DNA of 64,000 bases from Treponema sp. (GCA_022510905.1 JAFLSN010000002.1:1-64000), one strand, 5' to 3'. Shown: positions 48,221-56,611, counted from the first letter of the stretch. The notes: generated from the sequence alone by a model not told the origin. Numbers and translations are program-made.

Positions 48221-48392
48221 TTTGGGCTGTGTGGACAGTTCAAACGGAGTTTGAAGGCACTTTCTGAGCCGTGCGGACAGTTCAAACGGCGTTTGAAGGT
48301 ACTTTCTGAGCCGTGGGAACGGTTCAAACGCTATTTGATGACACTTTTTTAGCTGCGGGAGCGTATTGCGGATTTGTGTAAAGGAATTTGTC
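48015..48392. repeat. 42-bp tandem repeat array, nine units
   Basis: Units start every 42 bp from 48015 (48057, 48099, 48141, 48183, 48225, 48267, 48309, 48351). Units 5-8 are most alike (AGCCGTGGGAACGGTTC..., GTTTGAAGGCACTTT); the outer ones are more diverged. Because 42 is divisible by 3, the array is largely open in frames on both strands; one plus frame reads EPWERFQRRLKAHF, GLCGQFKRSLKALS, EPCGQFKRRLKVLS. There are no spacers, so it is not a CRISPR. Confidence 0.85.
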
Positions 48393-48732
48393 GTGGCATA
48401 TTGCGTTTTTTGTGCGCGGGGAAATGGGCATGTGGTTTTTTAGGCTTTCGTCTGGATTGCTGGAGAGGGGGCCGGGGCGGCTTTCGTTTGGATTTTGTGC
48501 GGGGGAATGGAATCCGGGTGCTGGGATTTTTGGTCGTGCGGTTTTGCCGGCCTGTATCAGGCTTGTCCGGGATGTTAATCCTTGCTTGTCCGGCCCTCTG
48601 GCCGTCGTCGTACTATACGCGCATGGGGGATGGTAAGGTGTATGGTGCGTTTGGTTTTGACTGCGCATTTTCTCATGCGGAAAGTTTAGCGTATGCGGTG
48701 CGGATTGTTAAACGGAATCTCGCGGTATTCGG

Positions 48733-48761
48733 TTGACGGCGGGGAGGTTTTGTTGTATATT
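48733..48761 (+). promoter_or_regulatory. Promoter of the tmRNA gene
   Basis: TTGACG, 17 bp, TATATT. The predicted start near 48768 gives a 25-nt leader to be removed from the mature 5' end at 48793. Confidence 0.7.
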
Positions 48762-48792
48762 TAGGGTGTGGTCTTGCTGGCCGCACACCATT

Positions 48793-49175
48793 GGGGGTGC
48801 ACCGGTTTCGACATGCAGGAGTAATCTTGTGTTGCAGGTGAGGCTGTCGCCTGGTCTCTGATACAGACGAACCCTATAACTGCCAAACGTAGAGAAGACG
48901 AAGAGTCTGAAAACGAGCAGTTCGCTCTGGCTGCGTAAGCGGCTTGAACCGGAACCCGTGCTGCGCTGTTCCTAGCGGTGCGGTGTTCTGTTGCCGACAG
49001 GGACTTGCCCTGCTCCAGGTCTGAATGGGGCAGGGGACATCCGAAAGGAATTTCAGAATACGGAGACGATGCCTGTGAAGCCGCTACCGTTTCCCGACAA
49101 CCACCTCGCTTCAATAAACCTGTAGAGGCGCCTGGTTGGCCTGCATGGACGGGAGTTCGACTCTCCCCACTTCCA
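48793..49175 (+). ncRNA. ssrA: Transfer-messenger RNA
   Basis: A tmRNA, which rescues stalled ribosomes by adding a degradation tag. The 5' end GGGGGTG pairs with CACTTCC at 49168-49174 as the acceptor stem (with two G-U pairs). The conserved GCACCGGTTTCGAC follows the 5' end, and the T-arm GGGAG/TTCGACT/CTCCC precedes the 3' end. The CCA is not encoded. The tag frame, read from GCC after ATAACT, gives AKRREDEESENEQFALAA and stop (48884-48940). The ALAA end is typical; the long, charged front half is unusual. Confidence 0.93.
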
Positions 49176-49187
49176 CAATTTTCACAA

Positions 49188-49229
49188 AAAAAGCACCGTT
49201 CTTGTTCATGGAACGGTGCTTTTTTTTGT
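49188..49229 (+). terminator. Terminator of ssrA
   Basis: An 11-nt arm AAGCACCGTTC pairs with GAACGGTGCTT across a short loop and is followed by T residues; A residues precede it. Confidence 0.85.
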
Positions 49230-49274
49230 TGTTTGTTTCTGTTTTGGCGGCATGCCCTCCCTGCGTAACGGGGG

Positions 49275-50792
49275 CTAGCGTTTTATGCGTTTTACAAATG
49301 CGTCTGAAAATCCGAAGTTCCTGAATGTTTCGAGCACCGCGCCGTATTCATCTTCACCTAGCGGGCCTACAAGCACCTTGTAGCCGCCGGCTTCCCTTGG
49401 AATGAGCACAAGCGGGTAGTTGCTGTACCGCTCCAGCATGCCTTCGATGTTTTTTGTTTCTTTCATCGTGGCCACCTGCACATAGCATTTTCCGGCTTTT
49501 AGAGAGTCTTCTGACGGAAGTGTGTGCTCGGGAATGCTTGGACGCGCGGTTTTTGTTTTTTGCCCAGGCGCTGGGTGCGCGTTGCCTTCGGCCACTTTTT
49601 CTGTGGGAATGTATGCGGCCTTTGGCCTTGCGGCATGGGCGGGGCTTTGTTCTTCCAGCACGATTTCTGTGGGCACAAGCGCGGCGGAACGTTTTGGTGG
49701 CGCGTCTGGTATCTGCGGGTGTGTGGGAACAAGCACTATGGGCGTGTGAGGCTCAGCTTCGCTTTCTGGCTCCGGTTCATGCTCTTGGCCGGGCTCTTCT
49801 GTGTATGCAAGATAGACTTCAGGCTCGTCGAACGGTTCTGCGCTGTCTTGTGCCGGGGCAAGCTCTTCGACTTCGATGCGCTCTGCATCAGGGGCTGCGG
49901 GCTGCGGGGCGGCTTTCTGGTCCAGGTTGGCAACAGGCTCGTCGCTGTTGTATTCTTCAGCCTCTGATGGCTCTGGCTCCGTTTTTTTTGCGATGGCCTC
50001 ATGAGCCGGCTGGCAGCTTGTGGATTCTGAAAGGCTCTCCTGTTTTTCAAGCAGGGAGGGCTGCTCTATGTCGCGCTTGTCGTCTTCAAACACGGGATTT
50101 TCAACCAGCTCCCATTCTGTCTCCTCGGGGCCGTTGTCTGTGGGTTCAGCTGTCTCGTCGTCTTTTTTCAACGGAAGTGGTTCCTCCTGTTCCGTGCCGG
50201 AAATGTCTGCCAAAGGTTCGTTGGGGTTCAGGCTTTCTGCGGTGGAGGAGGGCGGCATGATGCTGTCTTGGTCTGTTTCCGTAAGGGGAATCTCTTCGGA
50301 GGATGGCTGTGCTGGGGTGTGCCTGGGTTCTTCTTCTATAATATCATCTTGCGGGTTGTGCTCTGGTGTGCTGGCGGACTCTTGTTCGGCTCTTGCAGGT
50401 ACAGCTTCGGCTATGTCGGTTCTTGAAAGCACGGCCGAGCCTGTTACAGCTCCGTCTAGCAGTCCCGAACGTTTGCTGATTTTTACCTGTATGTAGGCGT
50501 CTTTTGTTATGCCGAGTTTTTCGGCGGCTTCGTGTGAAAGCATGATCGCAACCCCTTCTTCTGGGGCGATGGAGCCAAGGACGAGCACTTCTATTGTGTT
50601 TCCGCTTGTGGGGTTTGAAATGCTTACGCTGTCTCCCGGCAGATAGCCGACGGTCTTTGCGAACATGCCGGCCGGCAGCGTTCCTTTTTCAGCGACCACG
50701 ACACGTCCGTCGATGGAAGGGCGGACGGTGGTCGCCTGTACCGTTGAAGTAATTGAAAGCAGAAGCGCAAGGCTGCATAAAATCTTTTTCAT
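49275..50792 (-). CDS. SPOR-domain envelope protein with RlpA-like N-terminal domain
   Basis: A 505-residue protein. It has a signal peptide (MKKILCSLALLLSITSTVQA), then a domain of about 100 residues resembling the RlpA double-psi barrel (GDSVSISNPTSGNTIEVLVL and IMLSHEAAEKLGI). A Glu/Pro-rich acidic linker of about 300 residues follows, then a C-terminal SPOR domain (CYVQVATMKETKNIEGML, GGYKVLVGPLGEDEYGAVLE). SPOR domains bind denuded peptidoglycan at division sites, so a cell-wall or septal role is likely; the RlpA-like part lacks an obvious catalytic motif. GGGGGAGGA precedes ATG 50792. Confidence 0.85.
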   Translation of the reverse strand: MKKILCSLALLLSITSTVQATTVRPSIDGRVVVAEKGTLPAGMFAKTVGYLPGDSVSISNPTSGNTIEVLVLGSIAPEEGVAIMLSHEAAEKLGITKDAYIQVKISKRSGLLDGAVTGSAVLSRTDIAEAVPARAEQESASTPEHNPQDDIIEEEPRHTPAQPSSEEIPLTETDQDSIMPPSSTAESLNPNEPLADISGTEQEEPLPLKKDDETAEPTDNGPEETEWELVENPVFEDDKRDIEQPSLLEKQESLSESTSCQPAHEAIAKKTEPEPSEAEEYNSDEPVANLDQKAAPQPAAPDAERIEVEELAPAQDSAEPFDEPEVYLAYTEEPGQEHEPEPESEAEPHTPIVLVPTHPQIPDAPPKRSAALVPTEIVLEEQSPAHAARPKAAYIPTEKVAEGNAHPAPGQKTKTARPSIPEHTLPSEDSLKAGKCYVQVATMKETKNIEGMLERYSNYPLVLIPREAGGYKVLVGPLGEDEYGAVLETFRNFGFSDAFVKRIKR

Positions 50793-50931
50793 AGTCCTCC
50801 CCCATAAAAAGCGGGCGCGTTTTTGCCGGCTTTTTACGCTCGTTCATGGCCACCCGCCAGGTGAGGCCGGTGGAATTGCAATTCAAGGTGAAACCTGCGA
50901 GGCCAGGAATCGGTTTTGTACGCGCTGTGCC

Positions 50932-51456
50932 TCAGGTCCGTTTGCCGCCTGCTTTCAGCGACTGGTTGATTGTGGCCGCGACTTCGCCCGCAAAGGCGAT
51001 GATGCCACGCTCGGAGTCCCTCGCCGGGGAAACGGTGCCGGGCGATTTTTTTCCGGAGGCGATTTCTTCCCCTGTTGAAATTCTGTAGACCGTCCATGAA
51101 ATCTGCTTGATAACGCTCAGCAGGTTTGCTTCCGGGCTGGATGTGTTTCCCCTCTGGTAGCACACCTGCACGGCGATAAAAAGGTCGCAGCCGCCGCTTT
51201 TGGCCTGCGCCATGGATTTTTTGAGGAGCGCGCTGTCATCTTTGCCTGAAGAAATTGCTGGAGGCGTGTTTGTTACGATGTGGCCGGATTCAAAGAAGTA
51301 GTCCAGCAGCGAGCCTTCCACCACAAGAGAAGACGAGCGCACTTCGTCATGGGCGTCGTCATCCTGCACTACCTGCACGGCTATCACTGACGCAGGCGCA
51401 CATGAAAGCGCGAATGCGAGCAGAACCAGAGCGCACGATGTTTTTTTTCCAACCAT
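50932..51456 (-). CDS. Secreted hypothetical protein
   Basis: A 174-residue protein with a signal peptide (MVGKKTSCALVLLAFALSCA, then PASVIA) and a mature part with segments GCDLFIAVQVCYQRGNTS, WTVYRISTGEEIASGKK and GIIAFAGEVAATINQSL. The pattern (LFIAVQV, then strands with a repeated GEEIASG-type motif) recalls periplasmic proteins that sum or modify signals, but I assign no family. The start at 51456 begins the signal peptide and has AAGGGA upstream; the ATG at 51492 is in frame. It lies 140 bp upstream of the SPOR gene and is likely co-transcribed. Confidence 0.78.
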   Translation of the reverse strand: MVGKKTSCALVLLAFALSCAPASVIAVQVVQDDDAHDEVRSSSLVVEGSLLDYFFESGHIVTNTPPAISSGKDDSALLKKSMAQAKSGGCDLFIAVQVCYQRGNTSSPEANLLSVIKQISWTVYRISTGEEIASGKKSPGTVSPARDSERGIIAFAGEVAATINQSLKAGGKRT

Positions 51457-51955
51457 GGCAACATTCCCTTTTGGAACACGTGGACCGTTCATGTCAGAAT
51501 GTTTGGCCCGCGTTTTCCGCTGACTTTCTAAAATCTTCTTTAATGCGGAAGAATACCTCTCTTTTGATAATCGGAATTATCAGCGTTGAGTTTACTGGAT
51601 TTTTGCCGGGGTGCCGTGGGGCAGGCTTTCTCTGCTTGCGCAGAAGTCGCGGTGCGCGCTGTGGCGTTTTTTTTTGGCGGGATGTTTGTAGTTAGGGAAG
51701 CGATGCTCCTGCGGAACTTTGAAAATAGGTTGGGAAAGAAGCTGGCGGTATTCGGTCTGTATTTGCATTTTGGTGGCGATGGGGTGATGGCTGGCTTGAG
51801 GCGCTCCTGCCATGTGTTCATGCGGCTTTGTTCCGAGCGGAATTTCAACCTCCAAGTCTCCGCTTGCATGGTCTGCGCAGCCGGGGTTTTAGTGGATATA
51901 CCGGCATGTCGGTTTTCGTTTTCTTTTGTACACGGTGATATATTTGCGGGTGTTA
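51457..51955. other. Divergent gap upstream of pcnB
   Basis: About 500 bp. Open frames exist on both strands (the pcnB frame extends upstream to 51586), but neither reads like a conserved protein. Nothing else is recognised apart from the pcnB promoter to its right. Confidence 0.5.
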
Positions 51956-51984
51956 TTGCACAAAATCGCACGGCACATTACAAT
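51956..51984 (+). promoter_or_regulatory. Promoter of pcnB
   Basis: TTGCAC, 17 bp, TACAAT. The predicted transcription start, about 51991, is only a few bases before the GTG at 51994, so the message may be almost leaderless. Confidence 0.55.
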
Positions 51985-51993
51985 GATTCTACT

Positions 51994-53100
51994 GTGCTGA
52001 TTCGTTATGCGACAGACGACAACGGGCGCCCTGTTGAAAAGGCTGTCATCTATACAAAGACCGAACACCATATTGCTCATGACCGCATTGATCCCGACGC
52101 AGTGTTTATTGTTTCGCGGCTGAGGGAAAACGGCTTTTCGGCATATATTGTTGGCGGCGCCGTGCGGGATCTGATTATCGGAAAGACACCCAAGGATTTT
52201 GACATTGTGACTGATGCCACCCCGAGCCGCATCAAAAAAATCTTCAGAAATTCCCGTATCATCGGAAAGCGGTTCAGGCTGGTGCATGTGTTTTTTGGAC
52301 AGAAGATTTTTGAAGTCAGCACATTCCGTTCCATTGTGGACGGTTCCGTTGGAAACGCCTTCGGCACCATGGACGAGGACGTGCAGCGCCGCGATTTTAC
52401 TTTGAATGCCCTGTACTACGATCCGCACAAGGAGCAGGTTGTTGACTATGTGGGCGGCGTAAAAGACATTCGGAAAAAAGTGGTGAGGCCCGTGATTCCG
52501 CTTGAAAAAATCTTTGTGGAAGATCCTGTGCGCATGCTGCGTGCAGTAAAATATGGTGCCACCACAGGCTGCAAGCTTCCCCGTTCCCTGCGAAAAAAAA
52601 TCAGGCAGTCCGCTCCGCTTTTGTCTCCGGTCTCTCCTTCGCGCCTGACAGAGGAGCTTTTAAAGATAATCAATTCGGGCCATGCGTTTGACATTGTGTC
52701 TGCGGCTCTCGAAGCCGATGTGTACGCCTATTTGCAGCCCGCCGCGACCGAGCTCATTCTTGACGACCGTGCCTATGCCAAGTCCTACCTTGCGAGCATG
52801 GATGCGCTTGACACATTTGAGCGTTCAAATCCTGCCGCGCGGCTAGGTGAAAAGCTCGTGTTCCTTCTGCGCGATTTTGTGGAGCATTTGACGGACTGGG
52901 AACGTGAAGTTAAAAGCGGTACATCCACCGCCGATTTGTACAAGCGCACATGGGAAAGGTGCCGCAATTTTATATTGCCCATGAATCCTCAGCGCACCGA
53001 GCTTGAGCATGCCATCAGGCTGCTCCTTGAAAGCCACGGCGTGAAACTGAAACCGCTGCGCAAGAAACGCCGCCGCCTTTCGCTTCCGCCAGAACAGTAG
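51994..53100 (+). CDS. pcnB: Poly(A) polymerase / tRNA nucleotidyltransferase family
   Basis: A 368-residue class II nucleotidyltransferase. Motifs are AYIVGGAVRDLIIGKTPKDF (with DIVT) carrying the GG and catalytic DxD, RRDFTLNALYYD, the PVIPLEKIFVEDPVRMLRAVK linker helices, and a very basic C-terminus (KPLRKKRRRLSL). The basic tail and the LIRYATDDNGRPVEKAVIYT-type N-terminus suggest PcnB, which adds A residues to RNA 3' ends, over a CCA-adding enzyme, but the split cannot be proven here. GTG 51994 is preferred; an in-frame start at 51586 would add 136 unconserved residues. Confidence 0.85.
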   Translation: MLIRYATDDNGRPVEKAVIYTKTEHHIAHDRIDPDAVFIVSRLRENGFSAYIVGGAVRDLIIGKTPKDFDIVTDATPSRIKKIFRNSRIIGKRFRLVHVFFGQKIFEVSTFRSIVDGSVGNAFGTMDEDVQRRDFTLNALYYDPHKEQVVDYVGGVKDIRKKVVRPVIPLEKIFVEDPVRMLRAVKYGATTGCKLPRSLRKKIRQSAPLLSPVSPSRLTEELLKIINSGHAFDIVSAALEADVYAYLQPAATELILDDRAYAKSYLASMDALDTFERSNPAARLGEKLVFLLRDFVEHLTDWEREVKSGTSTADLYKRTWERCRNFILPMNPQRTELEHAIRLLLESHGVKLKPLRKKRRRLSLPPEQ

Positions 53101-53110
53101 CGCTGCGAGG

Positions 53111-53974
53111 CTACGACACTCCTGTTATTTTGTCTATTATTATGCTTACCTCTTCAATCAGGATGCCGGTAAAGCGCTCGATGTTGTCGATGATGTACTG
53201 CTGGAGGTTGTGGATTTCGCCGGTGAGCTGCTTTCCGAAAGGAATGTCTATGGTGATGATGAGCCGGTATCCGTGGCTGTCGGTTTTGATGGTGAGTTTT
53301 TTTACACGTATTGACGGGTCGTATTCGTTTACACAGTGCATGGCCATTTGGCTGAGCGCCGCCTCGGAAATTTCAATCCGGCCTTTTTTGCTGAATTCTG
53401 GCGTGACAATCGATTTTTCTGACATCTTCGCGTCTTTTCCGACAGGGTTCCGCTGCCCCTTGTGCAGGAGCTCGCGGATGGAGTTGTAGAAAATCTGCGA
53501 GTAGCTTTTTTTGATTTCAATCGCGGGCACCGGAATCACGTGCTTTCCTTCAATCTGGCGGCTGCGTATGGCTTTTTCGATGTCTTCGCGGGTTGATATG
53601 TCTTCTATTTTGACGATTTTTGAAGGCGGCGGAAGCTGTAGCCTCAGTGCGATTTTTTGCACCATTTTTTCACTCGTGCCAAGAATGAGGATTTTTTTGA
53701 TGTGCGATTTTTGCAGCATGCGGGCAACCTGGTCGCGCAGCTCTTTGTCGTCGAACAGTGCCGCCCTTACCGCCCCCATGTATGTTTTTTCACGCTTGGC
53801 GGATTTTCCTGCGAGGATTTTGTCATCTTGAATTAGCAGACCGTCATCGATAAGGGCGCTGATGCCGTATTTTTGGGCTAGCAGCTTGGCCCTGAAACTT
53901 TTGCCGGTTCCGCTTTCGCCTACGAGCGCGTATACCATCATGCCGCGCTGGGCGAACTTTGCCAGTAAATTCAT
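53111..53974 (-). CDS. P-loop NTPase fused to Asp23/Gls24-like domain
   Basis: About 288 residues. The N-terminal half has Walker A VGESGTGKSFRAKLLAQKYG and continues as a small NTPase fold (KKILILGTSEKMVQKIALRL). The C-terminal half (FSKKGRIEISEAALSQMAMH, then KLTIKTDSHGYRLIITIDIP and FTGILIEEVSIIIDKI) matches the Asp23/Gls24 pattern. In Gram-positive bacteria such domains form membrane-associated stress proteins; a fusion with an NTPase is unfamiliar to me. Start choices are ATG 53974 (used), ATG 53941 and TTG 54007; none has a strong ribosome site. It follows the pseudouridine synthase on the minus strand and converges on pcnB. Confidence 0.78.
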   Translation of the reverse strand: MNLLAKFAQRGMMVYALVGESGTGKSFRAKLLAQKYGISALIDDGLLIQDDKILAGKSAKREKTYMGAVRAALFDDKELRDQVARMLQKSHIKKILILGTSEKMVQKIALRLQLPPPSKIVKIEDISTREDIEKAIRSRQIEGKHVIPVPAIEIKKSYSQIFYNSIRELLHKGQRNPVGKDAKMSEKSIVTPEFSKKGRIEISEAALSQMAMHCVNEYDPSIRVKKLTIKTDSHGYRLIITIDIPFGKQLTGEIHNLQQYIIDNIERFTGILIEEVSIIIDKITGVS

Positions 53975-54045
53975 GCTTGTGCCGTGGATGCGTTTTCTGC
54001 GCTGCAAGGTTCATGGCGATGCATGCAGTTGCGCTTGTGCTGTTT

Positions 54046-55029
54046 TTATATTATAACTTGGCCATTCCAATGTATCAAGCTTGAATCCAGCATTTTTTTG
54101 AAATCGGCTGGAAGAGGCGCTTCAAGCACCGGGGGAAGTCCGACAGGGTTGTTCTCGGGGACACGGAGCCTGAGCGCATGCAGGAAAAAGGCTGCGCCTG
54201 AATCGAGTGGTGGAGCTCCATAGGCTGTGTCGCCAAGCAGTGGATGCGCGTTCTCTGCGGCCTGCGCACGGATCTGGTGCTTTTTTCCTGTGTGTATCTG
54301 AAACTGAACAAGGGTGACCGGGATTCCACGGTAGCTTCCCTGTGCAAGGGGCGTGGCCGTGGTTTTTGCGGGGCTGTTCTGCTTCTGGTTCTTAAAGGCA
54401 TTGTTTTCCGAGACGCTTACTGTGTAGAATTTTCCGATTTTTGAATTTCCTGCTATTTTTGATTCCCAGTGCTCGGTGGCGGTGAGCGTTCCGCTTGCAA
54501 GCCCGACATACCATTTTTGCACGGTTCCTGCGGAAAGTGCCTTTGAGAACCACCGGGCCCCGGCAAGGCTCTGCGAGATAACCAGCAGCCCTGACGTGTG
54601 TCGGTCAAGGCGGTGTAGCGGCGCGGGCACAAAAGAAAGCGATTCTTGTGCCACAGACTGCGCCACCCAGTCACAGACGGAGCGTTCCGGTGTAGAAAGC
54701 GGCTGCACGGCCATTCCTCTGGGCTTTTCGATTATCCAGAGGTGCTGGTTCCTGAACAGGGTCAGAAATGGCGGCTGCGAGTTAAGTTTCGGTTTTATGC
54801 TCGTGGAATGCGGCCCTGCATTCTTAAACAGGAATGCGGCGATCTGTATCTCATCCCCGTTCCGCACGGTCGTTTTGCCTTCTGCTTTGTGTCCGTTTAC
54901 ACGTATGAGCTTTTTTCTGAGCAGGGGAAACGGGGAATGGACAGGAACGTTTTTTAGCAGACGTGACAGCACCCTGTCAAGCCTGCGCCCGTTGTCATCT
55001 ATGCCGGCCACGAAAACGCACCATTCCAT
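54046..55029 (-). CDS. RluA/RluD-family pseudouridine synthase
   Basis: A 327-residue enzyme that isomerises uridine in rRNA or tRNA. An N-terminal S4 RNA-binding domain (GRRLDRVLSRLLKNVP, LIRVNGHKAEGKTTVRNGDE) is followed by the catalytic domain with PAPLHRLDRHTSGLLVISQS (catalytic Asp in HRLDR), GKKHQIRAQAAENAHPLLGD and FFLHALRL. Which RNA site it modifies cannot be told from sequence. It is upstream of the P-loop/Asp23 gene on the same strand and divergent from the TPR/Mrr-like gene. Confidence 0.92.
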   Translation of the reverse strand: MEWCVFVAGIDDNGRRLDRVLSRLLKNVPVHSPFPLLRKKLIRVNGHKAEGKTTVRNGDEIQIAAFLFKNAGPHSTSIKPKLNSQPPFLTLFRNQHLWIIEKPRGMAVQPLSTPERSVCDWVAQSVAQESLSFVPAPLHRLDRHTSGLLVISQSLAGARWFSKALSAGTVQKWYVGLASGTLTATEHWESKIAGNSKIGKFYTVSVSENNAFKNQKQNSPAKTTATPLAQGSYRGIPVTLVQFQIHTGKKHQIRAQAAENAHPLLGDTAYGAPPLDSGAAFFLHALRLRVPENNPVGLPPVLEAPLPADFKKMLDSSLIHWNGQVII

Positions 55030-55187
55030 GAGTCCAGTATACGCAAAAACACATGGCGGGACAAGTGCAGGCCTTCAGGTCCGTGTTGCAAGATTCAGAA
55101 TGAGCAAATCTGTGCGCCGGATTCTGGATTTGCGCGTCAGGCGGTTTTTCATTTTCTGGGGGTACTAGCATTTTTTTGTAATAATAG

Positions 55188-55193
55188 TATACT
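55188..55193 (+). promoter_or_regulatory. -10 element upstream of the TPR/Mrr-like gene
   Basis: TATACT 37 bp before the ATG at 55230; no good -35 is seen. Confidence 0.35.
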
Positions 55194-55229
55194 GGAAAGG
55201 ATTCATTACGCAAAAAGGTCTGGTTACGT

Positions 55230-56600
55230 ATGAGTATTGCACAAGTCGTTCTGTTCGCCGTCCTTGGCACTTTCATAGTGTTCACGGTGTTTGTGATTAT
55301 AAAAAACGTCATAGCGCCAACAAAGCTTGGTGGCATTCCACGGCTTATTAAAGACGGAAAGATAGCTGCGGCCACCCGGACAGCAAAAGCGGTGGTGGCA
55401 AAAAATCCGCGCGATTATGTGGCCCACTACTGGCTGGGCGAGGCGTACTTCGCAGACGGCAAGCAGGAACTTGCCTTCATGGAATACAAGATGGTCAACG
55501 AAAACGCCGTGTTCGACGGACAAATCAACGAGCTGCAGTTCCGCAAGCGTATGGCGGAGCTGTACAGCAAAAACGGCGAATCTGACAATGCTCTCAAAGA
55601 ATATCTGCTGCTTACCAACATGGAGCCCAAGAATGCCGAAAACGACTTCAACGTTGCACGCATCTACGAATCCCAGGGGCATGGTGCCCAGGCGATAGGT
55701 TTTTACCAGAAGGCGCTTAACACAAATCCGCGCCATGCAAAGGCTCACGCGGCGCTGGGCTATCTGCTGTTCCGCAACAAACAGTACGAAAAGGCAAAAA
55801 AAGAAATCGACACCGCCATCAAGCTGAGCCCTGGAACATATTCAAGCTACTATTATCTTGGCAAAGTCCTGAAAGAAAGCAAGGACTATTCAGGCGCCAT
55901 CAAAGCTCTTGAGAAAGCCGAGCGCGACCCGGAGTTCCGTCAGCGGGCGCTGATTGAGCGCGGTTCCTGCTTTATGGCCGTTTCCCAGGTTGACAATGCC
56001 ATCGGCGCGTTCGAGCGTGCCGTAAAAGTGGCCAGAAACGAAGGCAGCCAGGAAACTTTGTTTGCGCGCTATTTTCTTGCCGCCTGCTATGAAAATACAC
56101 GCAAGCTTGATCTTGCCATTGCCCAGTGGGAAAAAATCTACCAGCGCAACCGCGGCTTCCGCGATGTAAGCGCAAAACTGGATGAATACAGGGAGCTCCA
56201 GTCAAACGACAGCATGAAAGAATACCTTACGGCGGCTCCCGAGCAGTTTGTGGAAATCTGCAAAAAAACGGCGGCGGCGGGTCTTTCGCTTGCACCAAAA
56301 AAAATCGACAGCACATCATACGGCTGCAAGATGCTTGCCATAGAGCAGAAAAACGAAAAAAACTGGATGAGCATGAGGCAGCAGCTGTTCCTTGTTGAAT
56401 TCCACCGAGAAACAAATCCTGTTGAAGACGGCGTTTTACGGAAGCTTGCGGACGAAATCAAGGCCCAGAACTGCAGCAAGGGCGTGATATGCGCAAGCGG
56501 CGGGTTTTCAAAATCAGCGGTTTCATATGCGGAGGAACGCCCTATCGTGCTGATAGACAAAGACAAGCTTGAAGGCATTTTGTCCAAAGCCGGCATATAG
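55230..56600 (+). CDS. Membrane TPR protein with degenerate Mrr-like C-terminal domain
   Basis: A 456-residue protein. It has an N-terminal membrane helix (VVLFAVLGTFIVFTVFVIIK), then about seven TPR units (HYWLGEAYFADGKQELAFME, AHAALGYLLFRNKQYEKAKK, SSYYYLGKVLKESKDYSGAI). The last ~115 residues follow the Mrr-type restriction endonuclease fold: FVEICKKTAAAGL, then QLFLVEFHRETNPVEDG, then KGVICASGGFSKSAVSYAEE and IVLIDKDKLEGIL. Active members carry a Q-x-K core; here that place reads E-F-H, so nuclease activity is unlikely. The fold assignment is by pattern. It is first of three closely spaced plus-strand genes. Confidence 0.82.
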   Translation: MSIAQVVLFAVLGTFIVFTVFVIIKNVIAPTKLGGIPRLIKDGKIAAATRTAKAVVAKNPRDYVAHYWLGEAYFADGKQELAFMEYKMVNENAVFDGQINELQFRKRMAELYSKNGESDNALKEYLLLTNMEPKNAENDFNVARIYESQGHGAQAIGFYQKALNTNPRHAKAHAALGYLLFRNKQYEKAKKEIDTAIKLSPGTYSSYYYLGKVLKESKDYSGAIKALEKAERDPEFRQRALIERGSCFMAVSQVDNAIGAFERAVKVARNEGSQETLFARYFLAACYENTRKLDLAIAQWEKIYQRNRGFRDVSAKLDEYRELQSNDSMKEYLTAAPEQFVEICKKTAAAGLSLAPKKIDSTSYGCKMLAIEQKNEKNWMSMRQQLFLVEFHRETNPVEDGVLRKLADEIKAQNCSKGVICASGGFSKSAVSYAEERPIVLIDKDKLEGILSKAGI

Positions 56601-56611
56601 GCGGTAAATAT

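Larger units (their letters stand above)
47629..48732. other. Region with 42-bp repeats and a doubtful small ORF
   Basis: About 1.1 kb between the lipoprotein gene and the tmRNA promoter. It holds the 42-bp tandem repeat (48015-48392) and the minus-strand ORF 47807-48220; 48393-48732 shows nothing recognisable. Confidence 0.6.

Noticed and set aside
47471..48352. 293-codon plus-strand frame across the 42-bp array
   Set aside because: Its first half is antisense to the signal-peptide end of the lipoprotein gene and looks random; only the repeat part shows pattern, which any frame through a 42-bp repeat would show.
48015..48392. CRISPR array
   Set aside because: Units are contiguous 42-bp tandem repeats with no unique spacers, and no cas genes are in the window.
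51540..51971. 143-codon minus-strand frame upstream of pcnB
   Set aside because: No signal of a real protein (Lys/Ser/Pro/Ala mix), no start context, and it overlaps the pcnB promoter region.
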